Below, in pieces: positions 52,607-62,044 of a DNA stretch of 64,000 nt. Where the stretch lies: contig NZ_JQIV01000005.1 of the NCBI RefSeq assembly GCF_000746825.1, positions 1 to 64,000 on the forward strand, given 5' to 3'. Within the stretch, counting starts at the first letter, position 1; each line of letters opens with the position of its first letter. This DNA comes from Carnobacterium inhibens subsp. inhibens DSM 13024. GTDB taxonomy: Bacteria > Bacillota > Bacilli > Lactobacillales > Carnobacteriaceae. A program made the translations under genes and the position numbers. The notes beneath the pieces were generated by a model, which was not told the origin of the DNA, ran no database searches, and saw only the letters and a list, made by a program, of their open reading frames with translations.

Positions 52607-52813
52607 TTCAGTTGTTTTTAATTTTACGATTATTGACTAGCCAACAAAATGAAAAAAATCTAGATCTTAGATCTGAATGGTTATGACACAAAAAAACTAA
52701 AAGATAAATAAAAAAATAAAGTGAGTAAAAAAAAGAAATAGAAATTCTTGACGTATATTTAAATAATGAGTAAGAGTTTAATTTTACGTTTTGATAAAAA
52801 AAGGAGCGATAAT

Positions 52814-53284
52814 ATGTTAGAAAAAACAAAAAAAATTGTAGAAAAAAATATGATTATTGAGATTGTTAAAGTTAAACAAGTGATACTAGAAAGACCTGTT
52901 GAATATCAACTACATATTAGTTCAACTGAAGTAGCTGCCCAAATTGGAGTAGCAGAAATTGGTGACGAAGCACAAGAAGTCTTGCTTTTACTTATCTTAA
53001 ATTCACAAAATGAAATAAACGCTATACATCGCGTTTTCCAAGGTAGTTTAAAATCAAGTATTGCACATCCTAGTGAGATATTTAGAAGTGCTTTATTGAA
53101 TAATGGCGCAAAAATATTGATTTACCATAACCATCCTAGTGGGAATGTAGAACCTTCTGAAGAAGATAGGATATTCACTAACAGAATAGCTAAAGTAGGA
53201 GACTTATTAGGGGTAGAACTCTTAGACCATATCATAGTGAGTGATAGCAGTTGGTATTCTTTTAAAGAATTTTGCCTTTTGTAA
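52814..53284 (+). CDS. RadC-like JAB/JAMM-domain protein (copy A)
   Basis: 156 residues from ATG 52814, chosen for AAAGGAG at 7-8 nt. RadC-type JAMM motif: NNGAKILIYHNHPSGNVEPS then EED supplies the metal-binding His-x-His and Asp. It lacks the N-terminal helix-hairpin-helix of full RadC, as do plasmid copies. Role in DNA metabolism of mobile elements is suspected, not proven. A decayed second copy lies at 57.6-58.1 kb. Confidence 0.88.
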   Translation: MLEKTKKIVEKNMIIEIVKVKQVILERPVEYQLHISSTEVAAQIGVAEIGDEAQEVLLLLILNSQNEINAIHRVFQGSLKSSIAHPSEIFRSALLNNGAKILIYHNHPSGNVEPSEEDRIFTNRIAKVGDLLGVELLDHIIVSDSSWYSFKEFCLL

Positions 53285-53350
53285 AAGGAAAATGCTAACA
53301 TTGTGCCTTATTTTTAACGTTAATTTAATGCAAGTATATGACTATAATTC

Positions 53351-53379
53351 TTTACAAAAAGAACAAACGTTCGTATAAT
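53351..53379 (+). promoter_or_regulatory. SOS-controlled promoter of yolD-umuC
   Basis: TTTACA (53351-53356), 17 nt, TATAAT (53374-53379). The spacer carries AGAACAAACGTTCG (53360-53373), a near-perfect Gram-positive LexA box (CGAACRNRYGTTYG). Confidence 0.9.
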
Positions 53380-53410
53380 GGTGTTAAAAGAGTACAAGAA
53401 GGTGACTAAC

Positions 53411-53815
53411 TTGGACAATGAGCTGGAAGAAAAAAATATGATCATAAACCCTAATACATCGGACTATGTAGATAGAAAAATGGCGAAATGGCAAGGATTG
53501 ATACTGTCAGAGCATACTGAAATCTTAAAAGAAGAAAAAATAAATAATAGAAAAGTAAATATAGAAAAAGAAAAACAGTCTGTAGAATCTATTTATGGTT
53601 TAATTGATCATTCTTTCAGTCAAAAAGTAATGGTAACTATTCAATTAGATTGTTTATTTAATGGTAATTATCAAGACGATATTATAGGGGTAGTTTTTGG
53701 GTATTATGAAAATAATATTTATGTTCAAACTGTAGACACTGAAATTGTTGTTTGTGAGATAGATTTGATACGCAATGTTGAAGTATCGAAAGTAAAGAAA
53801 TGGTTTACAGTTTAA
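53411..53815 (+). CDS. YolD-like protein (SOS polymerase partner)
   Basis: About 134 residues from TTG 53411, which has AGAAGGTGA upstream; the frame itself opens at 53378 inside the -10 region. NPNTSDYVDRKMAKWQGLILSE in the N-terminal part and a beta-rich C-terminus are YolD-like. YolD proteins are encoded with Y-family polymerases of the UmuC type in Firmicutes, as here 22 bp upstream. Confidence 0.8.
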   Translation: MDNELEEKNMIINPNTSDYVDRKMAKWQGLILSEHTEILKEEKINNRKVNIEKEKQSVESIYGLIDHSFSQKVMVTIQLDCLFNGNYQDDIIGVVFGYYENNIYVQTVDTEIVVCEIDLIRNVEVSKVKKWFTV

Positions 53816-53836
53816 AATATAAAGAGGTGTAGAAAT

Positions 53837-55111
53837 ATGATAAGAATGGATTATAGCTACCAATCAAGACGTGATATTCTTTGTATTGACGTTAAATCTT
53901 TTTTTGCTTCGGTAGAATCTGTTAAAAGACATTTACATCCTTTAGAATCCTATATTGTCGTAATGAGCAATCCAGAATTAGAGGGTGGGTTAGTTTTAGC
54001 AAGCTCGCCTAGAGTAAAAAAAGAATATGGCATAAGAACAGGTTCAAGGCGGTTTGAAATACCTAAAAATTCAAAAATACAAATAGTCGAACCTAGAATG
54101 TCATTGTATATAAAAGTTAATATGATGATAAATGAGATATTTAAAGAATTTGTTTCTGAGGAAGACATACATATTTACAGTATTGACGAAAGTTTTTTAG
54201 ACGTTACGCATTCACACGCTCTTTATGGTTCAACAGAAGAAATTGCTAGAAAAATACAACTAAGAATTTTTCATAAATTGAGATTGGTAACAGCAATTGG
54301 GATTGGAGATAATCCTTTACTTGCAAAATTAGCACTAGATAACGAAGCAAAAAAGAACAAATCTCAAATTGCTGTTTGGCATTATGAAGATGTGCCAGAG
54401 AAGTTATGGAAAATCTACCCTATTACTGATATGTGGGGTATTGGAGGAAATACAGCAAGAAATTTATACAACTTAGGAATAGATTCTGTTTATAGTCTTT
54501 CGCAATATGATGTTAAAGCACTAAAACGAATTCATGGAGTCATTGGAGAACAACTCTTTTATCATGCTCATGGAATCGATCAGACTATATTATCAGAAAA
54601 GTATATTCCAAAATCTAGAGGATATGGAAAAAGTCAGATATTAAAAAGAGACTATGTTAATCAATATGAAATTGAAGTGGTTATTAGAGAAATGGCAGAT
54701 GAAATATCCGCCAGGTTACGAAAACATAAAGCAGAAACAGGAGTAATCCATTTATCCATTGGATATTCCAGAGATATATTAGATAAGGGTTTTAATCAAC
54801 AGATGAAAGTTTTTCCAACGTCCTCAAACACTAAAATCATTGAAACTTGTCTGCAACTATTTAGACATAATTATACTAATCAGCCAGTTAGACAAATATC
54901 TATTCGTTGCGGAAAAATTGATTACAAAAAAGAACTACAGTTAAATTTATTTGAAGAACCCGAAAAAACTATCCATAAAGAAGAATTGGAAACAGTAGTA
55001 GATAAAATAAGAAAGAAATATGGTTTCAGCTCGCTAGTTCATGCAAGTAGTTTAACGAGAGGTGGCACAGCTATTTCAAGAAGTGGAATGGTTGGGGGTC
55101 ATAAAGGGTAA
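53837..55111 (+). CDS. umuC: Y-family DNA polymerase, UmuC/ImpB type
   Basis: 424 residues. Catalytic metal sites DVKSFFASVE (near 14-23) and YSIDESFLDV (near 115-124); little-finger domain at about 290-380; helix-hairpin-helix region TDMWGIGGNTARNLYNLGI near 190. The C-terminal GFSSLVHASSL is typical for plasmid ImpB-like enzymes. SOS-induced translesion synthesis, often mutagenic. Confidence 0.95.
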   Translation: MIRMDYSYQSRRDILCIDVKSFFASVESVKRHLHPLESYIVVMSNPELEGGLVLASSPRVKKEYGIRTGSRRFEIPKNSKIQIVEPRMSLYIKVNMMINEIFKEFVSEEDIHIYSIDESFLDVTHSHALYGSTEEIARKIQLRIFHKLRLVTAIGIGDNPLLAKLALDNEAKKNKSQIAVWHYEDVPEKLWKIYPITDMWGIGGNTARNLYNLGIDSVYSLSQYDVKALKRIHGVIGEQLFYHAHGIDQTILSEKYIPKSRGYGKSQILKRDYVNQYEIEVVIREMADEISARLRKHKAETGVIHLSIGYSRDILDKGFNQQMKVFPTSSNTKIIETCLQLFRHNYTNQPVRQISIRCGKIDYKKELQLNLFEEPEKTIHKEELETVVDKIRKKYGFSSLVHASSLTRGGTAISRSGMVGGHKG

Positions 55112-55118
55112 ATTCTAT

Positions 55119-55262
55119 ATGATGGAAATATATGAAGTTATCAGAGAATATGAAAATAAAACAATCTCTTTAGAAGAATTACAAGAAATCATTTGGGGAA
55201 TGTCTGAAAACTCATTAGAAAGTATTTCTCAAAAAGAGCTACTGCGTTATTTATTGTTATAG
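55119..55262 (+). CDS. Small protein following umuC
   Basis: About 47 residues from ATG 55119/55122, after AAAGGG. TISLEELQEIIWGMSENSLE then SISQKELLRYLLL, an acidic helical protein. Small frames of this kind commonly follow ImpB-like polymerase genes; the role is unknown. Confidence 0.6.
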   Translation: MMEIYEVIREYENKTISLEELQEIIWGMSENSLESISQKELLRYLLL

Positions 55263-55310
55263 AAATTTTTAAATACGCCTTTTTGCTTAGAATTATGGTT
55301 TGATAGAAAT

Positions 55311-55353
55311 GTACACACCTTAATCATAACAATAGTTATACTTAAGGTGTATA
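55311..55353. terminator. Hairpin between convergent genes
   Basis: TACACACCTTAA and TTAAGGTGTATAC flank an AT-rich inner stem (ATAAC/GTTAT). Confidence 0.65.
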
Positions 55354-55367
55354 CGTACTTCAAAAAG

Positions 55368-55646
55368 TTAGTTTTTATTGATATAAATTGTGTTGTCATC
55401 TTCAAAAATTTCTTTTTTTAACTTTGTTAAAAATTTTAAATTGAAATCATAACCCATGTTTGATCCGAGAACGGAATCAATACCGCAAAATGGACAAACA
55501 ACTGTTTGTCCATTATCTATATACTCTACTATCATATCCGGAGTAAATATTTTTGTGCAGTTATAACAACCACATTGATTGCTTTTAGCGATCGAATTTG
55601 TGTTCTTATAAGATTGTTTAATTATTTCCTGTGTATTAAGTTCCAT
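55368..55646 (-). CDS. Zinc-ribbon protein (copy A)
   Basis: 92 residues from ATG 55646 (AAAGG at 9 nt; ATG 55655 has no spacing). CGCYNC near 27-32 and CPFC near 54-57 form a four-cysteine zinc ribbon. It resembles the cytoplasmic zinc-ribbon proteins found in Gram-positive genomes beside DNA-metabolism genes. A close paralogue lies at 58207-58458 with the same motifs. Confidence 0.8.
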   Translation of the reverse strand: MELNTQEIIKQSYKNTNSIAKSNQCGCYNCTKIFTPDMIVEYIDNGQTVVCPFCGIDSVLGSNMGYDFNLKFLTKLKKEIFEDDNTIYINKN

Positions 55647-55776
55647 TCGATTCATCCTTTCGCGATTTTATATAATCTTCTTAAATGATACTTTAGAGGT
55701 ACTTTGTTACATAATAACATAGGGTCTGCCAATATAATTTTAAAAGCAAGTAGTGAAGAGTTTAATCAGTCTTTAG

Positions 55777-55967
55777 TTAAAAAAAAGATATTAAATTAAC
55801 TACAATTTTTTCTCCATGATAGATAGATTTAATGATGTCAATGTTATCTTCTATATGGATAAAAAAGTGGATTAAACTTGCTCCAATTGATACAGATACA
55901 ACTATAAGAAAGGTCACTAAAATGAAATATTCTTTATCTTCCGGAAGGTAGTTACTTTTTTTGACAT
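55777..55967 (-). pseudogene. Small membrane protein, frameshifted in an A tract (copy A)
   Basis: ATG 55967 follows GGAGG, but the frame closes after 16 codons. If the A7 run (55958-55964 region) is read as A8, a 63-codon protein results: MSKKSNYLPEDKEYFIL, then a hydrophobic helix TFLIVVSVSIGASLI and a short outside part. The second copy at 58636 has the same SEYLPEDKE start and is broken by a stop codon. Confidence 0.55.
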
Positions 55968-55996
55968 AATATATTCCTCCTATTTTTTAAATACTA

Positions 55997-56185
55997 TTAA
56001 GCTGTAATACAACTAGAAATATTGTGGAATTTCAAAGTTCCATCTTGTTTTCTAGGGATATAATTTAACAAAGTTACTAGGTTAAAGTAATGAATACAGT
56101 TAGTCAGGTGTGTTATAGATAGTAATATGCTGATCTCTTTTTCTTCGTTTAGTAATAAAATCATACAATTATCTTTAGCTAACAA
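55997..56185 (-). CDS. Possible small protein or gene fragment
   Basis: 62 codons from TTG 56185 without a ribosome site. The residues (SILLSITHLTNCIHYFNLVT, NYIPRKQDGTLKFHN) and codon use look coding, yet no family is recognised. It may be a remnant of a longer gene. Confidence 0.3.
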   Translation of the reverse strand: MLAKDNCMILLLNEEKEISILLSITHLTNCIHYFNLVTLLNYIPRKQDGTLKFHNISSCITA

Positions 56186-56318
56186 ATGTTATCAGAAGAT
56201 ATAGTTAGTTACAATAATGTTTCTAATAAAATCAAAGTTTCTTACCACTATATATATGACTTTATCTAATTAATGTATTCACCAATTGTAAAATTGTACC
56301 TTTAGTTAAGATTCTTTG

Positions 56319-57375
56319 AGAGCGTCAATAGTTTTGTGTAAATAAATCGTCCTAATTATTCTTCATTTTGAAACTGCTCTTTTCTGCGGCTGTATATCTT
56401 GATTTGATTATTGAAAGACTCGATCAGATTGGTTGAGTAAATGGTTCTGAGAATACTGGGCGGAAACTCATAAAAAGTCAACAAATCTTGGTTCTCTATG
56501 AGTGACTGCGTCACTTTAGGATAAGTTTTCTGCCACTTCTCAACCATACAGGACAAGAAGGTATTCGTTTCTTCCTTTGAATTGGCTTGATAAACAGTCT
56601 TAAAGTCATCACAGATTTCTTTTTGTTCTTTGACACGTAATTTATGAGCAATATTACGAGACACATGGATACAACAATGTTGGTATTTTGCTTTTGGATA
56701 AATTTTATGAATGGTGTCTTTCATACCTTTTAAGCTATCCGTAATAAAGAGCAAGACATCTTGAACCCCTCTGGAGTTAATATCTTGTAGCAGCTCATTC
56801 CAAACGTGTGTTGACTCTGTCGGAGCAATTGCATATCTTAGTATTTCTTTAGTACCATCTTCTCGTATTCCAATGGCAATGTAAATGGCTTCTTTGGACA
56901 CGGTTTGACGTTTTAATGGAATATAAGTAGCGTCCATAAAAATAGAGACATACTTATCATTTAAGGCTCTTGCTTTAAATGCGTTTACTTCTTCAGTCGA
57001 CACTTTAGTCATGTTTGACATGGTTTGTGGAGTATAGTGATGTCCATACATTTTTTCGATTAAATCAGCGATTTCAGACAGCGTAACGCCTTTTTTGAAC
57101 AAATGGATAATGGTGGTTTCCAATATGTCGTTTGTTCTTTTGTAAGCTGGTAAAGTTTATTGTTTAAACTCACCATTTCGATCTCTAGGTATCTCCAATG
57201 TTAATTCACCATATTCGGTTTTGATTGATCGAAAATAAGATCCGTTCCTCGAATTACCTGAATTAAAACCAGTGCGGTCATATTTTTCATAATCCAAGAA
57301 AGCCGTTAATTCTGTCCGTAGCAGGGTGTTTATCACTCTTTCTAATTGGGAACGGAATAATTCAGTTAAACGCCT
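56319..57375 (-). pseudogene. IS256-family transposase remnant
   Basis: On the minus strand the frame FRSQLERVINTLLRTELTAF ... GEFKQ is followed by an in-frame TAA (near 57160) and then TLPAYKRTNDILETTIIHLF, continuing to 56356. DDE motifs are visible (FMDATYIPLKR, FITDSLKGMKD, STNLIESFN). The N-terminus is missing, one codon is changed to stop, and the C-terminus ends early at QFQNEE close to an IS-end-like GAGAGCGTCAATAGTTTTG. It separates the two copies of the radC unit. Confidence 0.82.
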
Positions 57376-57605
57376 TTAGTGATTATAGTTTATAAATTGA
57401 AAGTTTAATAAAAATATACTTATTTATTTTCTATATTTATTCAATTATTTGCTCATCTTAAATATGGTTATTATCTGTCATTGGATAAAGTTTATTTACT
57501 CATTTTCACACAAACATTTATTTTATATCACATATATTTAGTAAAAAAGTTCTTCACCACAGAAAGAGCTTTTTATCTTGTTATTAAATTGAAAGGAGCA
57601 AGAAA
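57376..57605. other. AT-rich spacer between IS remnant and radC copy B
   Basis: No gene or clear site seen except a ribosome site (AAAGGAG) ending the stretch. Confidence 0.3.
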
Positions 57606-58057
57606 ATGGGAATAAAAAATAATATTACTGAGATCGTTAAAGTAAGACAAGTCGTAATGAAAAGACCGATTGAATATCAAGTGAAAATCACTTCAACTCG
57701 ATTGGCTGCTCAAATTGGAATAGCAGAAATTGGAGATGAGGCCCAAGAAGTGTTGCTGCTAGTTGTTTTAGATTTCCAAAATGGAATAAATGCGATACAC
57801 CGCGTTTTTTCAAGGTGTTTTGAACTCCAGCGTTGCCCATCCCAGAGAAATATTCCGTAGTGCTTTTATTGAATAATGGAGCAATAATCTTGCTGTTTGA
57901 TAACCACCCTAGTGGGAATTTAGATCCCTATCAAGCGGATTTGTTTTTCACTGACAGAATAGCAGATGCAGGGGAGATATTAGGGATAGAACTGTTAGAT
58001 CACATCATAGTTAACAATAATAATTGGTATTCATTCAATGAACACTGCCATTTTTAA
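57606..58057 (+). pseudogene. RadC-like gene, decayed (copy B)
   Basis: Homologous to 52814-53284 but needs two frameshifts (near 57808 and 57855) to align: NNITEIVKVRQVVMKRPIEY, then after shifts NSSVAHPREIFRSA and LLNNGAIILLF. The first metal-binding His of the HNHPSG motif is replaced (FDNHPSGN), so even a shifted product would be inactive. Confidence 0.85.
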
Positions 58058-58097
58058 GAGTTCTTGTTATCGCACTACAAAAAATTTATAGTAAAAA

Positions 58098-58140
58098 CGA
58101 AAACCAACCAAGCAATAGTATATGTTGCTTGGTTGGTTTT
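58098..58140. terminator. Terminator after radC copy B
   Basis: AAAACCAACCAAGCAA / TTGCTTGGTTGGTTTT, loop of 9 nt. Confidence 0.85.
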
Positions 58141-58206
58141 GTTTGATTATTAAGACTTTCGAAAAAGATAGTTGGTTTTCTAGCCTGAAAAAAATAGATT
58201 TTAATA

Positions 58207-58458
58207 CTAGAATTCAAAAATTTCTTTTTTTAACTGCTTCAGAAAATTTGTTGTTATATTGTACCCCATGTTTGTGCCAATCACAGAATCCATACCACAA
58301 TAGGGACAAATAGCTGTTTGCCCATTGTCAACATATTCTTCCACTTTATTAGGAGTAAACAACTTCGTACAATTGTAACAGCCACAGCAATCACTTTTAA
58401 CTATAGAATCTTTATTCTTATACGCTTGTTTGATTATTTTATCTGCATTAAATACCAT
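58207..58458 (-). CDS. Zinc-ribbon protein (copy B)
   Basis: 83 residues, GGGAAGG before the ATG. CGCYNC and CPYC cysteine pairs, EYVDNGQTAICPYCG and C-terminal LKQLKKEIFEF parallel the copy at 55368. It is intact, unlike its neighbours on both sides. Confidence 0.78.
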   Translation of the reverse strand: MVFNADKIIKQAYKNKDSIVKSDCCGCYNCTKLFTPNKVEEYVDNGQTAICPYCGMDSVIGTNMGYNITTNFLKQLKKEIFEF

Positions 58459-58537
58459 TTTTTCAATTCCTTCCCTTTCCTACGTAATTTCTCGAAAATA
58501 TAGTATGAATTCTTTACCAAGGTGATAATATGTACTA

Positions 58538-58584
58538 TAAAAAACCTCGTTGTATAGACATAAACAACGAGGTTTTTTATAGTA
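58538..58584. terminator. Bidirectional terminator
   Basis: ACTATAAAAAACCTCGTTGT and its inverse flank a 10-nt loop. Confidence 0.85.
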
Positions 58585-58635
58585 CCTCAAACTCTAACAA
58601 TAACTTTTCCTTATTTTCGATTTAACTGATTTTTA

Positions 58636-58809
58636 TTATGGCTGCTCCATGAAAATTTGACTAACAAAATCAAACATTTCTGGAAGTTTCAGGAACATAA
58701 GAATCAAGCATGCTACGCATCCAACAAGGCAAGCAGCTAACATAGCTTATTCTTTATCCTCAGGTAAATATTCACTTTTATCTTTGTCTTTATTACTTTT
58801 TGCTGTCAT
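58636..58809 (-). pseudogene. Small membrane protein, interrupted by stop (copy B)
   Basis: ATG 58809 starts MTAKSNKDKDKSEYLPEDKE, then TAA at 58747, then in the same frame AMLAACLVGCVACLILMFLK and a short tail to TAA 58636. In copy A the residue at the stop is Tyr (TAT), so a single base change made the stop. ATG 58743 could restart the membrane part. Confidence 0.55.
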
Positions 58810-58989
58810 TATACTTTTCCTCACTCTAAAAAAACTGGGGTAGCGCTAACTTCAATCCATTTATATACTCATAATCTACTGCTTCTGTGTCTAAATAATG
58901 TCGATGCATGGTGAGGTAGTTTTTCAAGTAATAAATGGGTTCAGTTGACTCCTAGTGGACATGGAGAGTCTTGTAACTTAAGACGTGGT

Positions 58990-60612
58990 TCATTTTATCA
59001 GACCTTTCTGGGCTCTGCAGTACTGTTCTCTGTACTTAAACAGCTCTCGTGTTTTCTTTGTCCAAATTTTCTTATCGGACCGGGAGAACGATTGAATATC
59101 TATAAGTTCCAGATTGGTGCTAATATATTGTCCATCCATCAACGCCTTTTCATTATTCATACCGGAGTAAAAGTATGTTTCGCCCCAGTAGAGCAATGTA
59201 TCCGTTTTGCTACTGTAGGCAACCGTCAACGATCCATCAGCGGGATGATGATACATTCCGATTGGCCATTGCTGATTATTGTCCAGTTCAATGGTTTCTT
59301 CTGCGATTTTAATCAATGTCTGTACCAAAAGGAAAGCCATTTCTACTTGTGCATCTTCTCGGAGTAAGACATACTTTTCTAAATTCAAAAGTAGATGGGT
59401 CTCTAAGCTCAAATTGCGCAATTCCCAGCCTTCACCGCGAAACATCGCTCGGACACCGGAGGTAATGATGCGGTTAAAGTCATTTACATGAATGGTACGG
59501 CTACCTAGGATAAATTGGACTTTTAGATAGAAACCTAGTCGTTCCTTAAAGTTGATGTGAGGGGGGAAGTCCTCTTCCTTCTCTTCCCAAATGGGTAGGT
59601 TACGATTTGCATTTAAGTAATTGGCTTGGTCGCTTTTCTCCGTGCCGAATCGTCGGCGGATTTCTTTTTCTTGCAGTTGATTCACCTGTTCTGTAATAAG
59701 ATCAGGACTTACTGGATTGCCATCAGTGTAATAAGTCGTTGCTACTTCTACTTCATCTAACCGCATTTGTTTTAACTGCTCTACTAGCTGTAGGTTTCCT
59801 TTTTTTGTTTGGAATTGTTTAAAAATTGGTTCGTGAAGTTCTTCAATAATTTTGAAGTTGGGCTTAAAATAGATAGAAAAAGCCTCGAAACATAAAGGAG
59901 CTGCAGCGAAGTTATGAATACTTTCAAGATTAGTAAACCCTTTTATTCCATAGTAAAACTCTCTTCCAGCAATTTCAGGGGTCATTTCAGCTTGGTTTAG
60001 AATTTCTTCTCTTAAGTCTGTACTTTTGGTAACGCGTTTTAATTCTTTCCGGATTTTGAAATAATAATTTGAAGACGTCTGTTTTAAGTGCTGATCAACA
60101 TTATAGTTGTTCCATGCGGACAAAGCTACTGCAACGGAGCCAGCTTTGTAATAATGTGCTTTGTATAAGGTTAAGGATAGCCGATCTAAAAGTGCAGCTT
60201 GGTTATAAAAAACGGTCTCTTTTTTTAATAGTTCGGTATATATGTAAATCCGCAGTTCTAATGGCAGAAAGCTAATTTCGCGGGACATGTTAATCGTAAA
60301 GCGACCGCGATAATAAGGGATGAGGGTCTCATGCAGATATGTTTTCAAAGCTTCATTGTAAGTAATCCGCTCGGAATAAAGATTATCTATCTGTGTGTAT
60401 AAAACCTGGAGTGCCTTCGTATAGCCAAACTGGTTGTAAGCATAATGGAACTCAAATTTTTTACTATTTATTTCAATCAAACTATAAAAATAAGTGACGA
60501 AGCCATCGATTGTTTGGAAATTCGGCTCCATTTGAATCAGTTTCTCTTCCTTGAGGGGAGTTATATTTTTTTCAGCTAATAATTGGTCAATCCATTCCGT
60601 TGCATTAATCAT
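58990..60612 (-). CDS. Unknown 540-residue protein of a two-gene unit
   Basis: Not recognised. About 540 residues from ATG 60612 (GAGG upstream; ATG 60627 is an alternative). Largely helical, rich in Tyr and Glu, with no signal peptide, membrane helix or catalytic motif I know. The C-terminal third alternates beta-like stretches (PIGMYHHPADGSLTVAYSSK, LLYWGETYFYSG). The start overlaps the end of the upstream gene, so the two proteins are made together. Base composition is GC-richer than the neighbouring DNA, suggesting separate acquisition. A defence or stress role is possible but unproven. Confidence 0.6.
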   Translation of the reverse strand: MINATEWIDQLLAEKNITPLKEEKLIQMEPNFQTIDGFVTYFYSLIEINSKKFEFHYAYNQFGYTKALQVLYTQIDNLYSERITYNEALKTYLHETLIPYYRGRFTINMSREISFLPLELRIYIYTELLKKETVFYNQAALLDRLSLTLYKAHYYKAGSVAVALSAWNNYNVDQHLKQTSSNYYFKIRKELKRVTKSTDLREEILNQAEMTPEIAGREFYYGIKGFTNLESIHNFAAAPLCFEAFSIYFKPNFKIIEELHEPIFKQFQTKKGNLQLVEQLKQMRLDEVEVATTYYTDGNPVSPDLITEQVNQLQEKEIRRRFGTEKSDQANYLNANRNLPIWEEKEEDFPPHINFKERLGFYLKVQFILGSRTIHVNDFNRIITSGVRAMFRGEGWELRNLSLETHLLLNLEKYVLLREDAQVEMAFLLVQTLIKIAEETIELDNNQQWPIGMYHHPADGSLTVAYSSKTDTLLYWGETYFYSGMNNEKALMDGQYISTNLELIDIQSFSRSDKKIWTKKTRELFKYREQYCRAQKGLIK

Positions 60613-61414
60613 GGGTGAATGCCTCATTTCCGTTCAATTGTGTAATCCATTCTTTTAAGACTTCTGAAGTGTTGGTCCTACTTAATAGATAGACCTTGTT
60701 TTTTCCATATCGGCTTTCAAGTTGATACTGCGTGTCGTGCTGTGCGCGTTTCGTTAAGAAAAGAATATAGTCGTAATTTCCGTATGCATTGGCGCCATCT
60801 ACGGCGGAATATTGATCGATTTTATCAAAATGATACGTGTTGAACCATTCGATGAGGACTTCCTCTGACCAGTAACTTTCATGGTAGATGGCTATTCGGG
60901 TACCAAATAGTTGATATTTCAACTGGACTTCCTGATCAATTTCTAGAAGTTTAAAGAAGCGATCTTCGTTGTCATTGATTTCTTCTGGTACGGTAGGTGC
61001 TGGTTTCTTTTCATTTTTCAAAAGCTGTCGATAGTCCTTTTCTGCTATTATTACAAGAGATTGGTCCGTTTCAGTCAAATATTGTGTGTACTGTCCATTT
61101 AGAAGACTATAGAGCCACGTATGATATGGTTTCGTTTGGAACATTTGCTTCCGATTATTGTCCGTAATTTTAGGGAAGCTATCCCGCCAGCTTTCATACC
61201 ACGTCAATAACGTTTTAGCAGCAGAATGAAAATGTTGCGGATTCTTCTTTAGTTCTTTTATGCACCGCGCTAGGAAAGTTTGCTCTGTTTCGAGAAAAGT
61301 TCTTTGTGTAATTTCCTCTAAATGATTGGCACCAATTCCATTTTTTAAAATATAAGCAAGTGTGTCTCTAAAGATATTATGGTCTCGTTCGTTTATTGTT
61401 AGATAGGTGCTCAA
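60605..61414 (-). CDS. Unknown 269-residue protein of a two-gene unit (DUF2325-like end)
   Basis: N-terminal two thirds helical without motif (ITQRTFLETEQTFLARCIKE, HSAAKTLLTWYESWRDSFPK). The C-terminal 60 residues form a Rossmann-like beta-alpha pattern with YDYILFLTKRAQHDTQYQLE and KVYLLSRTNTSEVLKEWI, reminiscent of DUF2325 domains (hydrophobic strand, conserved His near a helix). It is first in the overlapping pair with the 540-residue protein. Confidence 0.6.
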   Translation of the reverse strand: MSTYLTINERDHNIFRDTLAYILKNGIGANHLEEITQRTFLETEQTFLARCIKELKKNPQHFHSAAKTLLTWYESWRDSFPKITDNNRKQMFQTKPYHTWLYSLLNGQYTQYLTETDQSLVIIAEKDYRQLLKNEKKPAPTVPEEINDNEDRFFKLLEIDQEVQLKYQLFGTRIAIYHESYWSEEVLIEWFNTYHFDKIDQYSAVDGANAYGNYDYILFLTKRAQHDTQYQLESRYGKNKVYLLSRTNTSEVLKEWITQLNGNEAFTHD

Positions 61415-62044
61415 TAAATATTCTAATTCTTTCAGGGTGATGTCCTCCGTTTATTGTTTTCTTAAATATAGCAAAGGAAGAGTAAGATTACTACGGTTCC
61501 TTCATAAATGTATATTCACTAGTTAATTTTTTATCATAAATCTTAAATTTAAGTTGGCCACCCATATTGACTAAAATAAGGCTGTAACCTGTTGATATAA
61601 CACATCAAAGCAGGAATTCCATGATAATGAGGTAGAATTATTAATTTTTTACAAGGATTGAGCAACAATATTCTAATTAATTTAAATATCTAATTTAAGA
61701 TTTTTCTTCATTATCTATATTTATAAGTTTGAGTACCTAGGTATTATAATAATAACATCTTAGATATCATTTTGTACTCAATGTTTAAGATAAATAAAGT
61801 AACAGGTAACATCCAACCATTAATCTCTTTTTTTAAATATATACATCATACTTTTAGAAAAAATATTATTTTTATATTTGCAATGTTTAGGTGTACCCAA
61901 AACAAACGGAAACAGCATGTCTTCTTTGTACTGACAGAGGCGTTTAAACAGTAGTGAATGAAACAGTAACCTGCTATAATTAAAATGAGTTAAAATAACC
62001 AAACCTATAAGACAAGAGTATGATAGATATAAGGAGGTTATATT
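61415..62044. other. AT-rich intergenic region
   Basis: No convincing gene. Two overlapping antiparallel frames of 60 codons (61772-61954 plus, 61820-62002 minus) lack ribosome sites. An extended -10 (TGCTATAAT, 61973-61980) precedes the small frame at 62045. Confidence 0.4.

Noticed and set aside
52748..52770. Promoter TTGACG for radC copy A
   Set aside because: No acceptable -10 at 16-18 nt; the hexamer alone is not enough.
61772..62002. Two 60-codon antiparallel frames
   Set aside because: No ribosome sites, overlapping each other, low-complexity hydrophobic/basic residues; likely chance.
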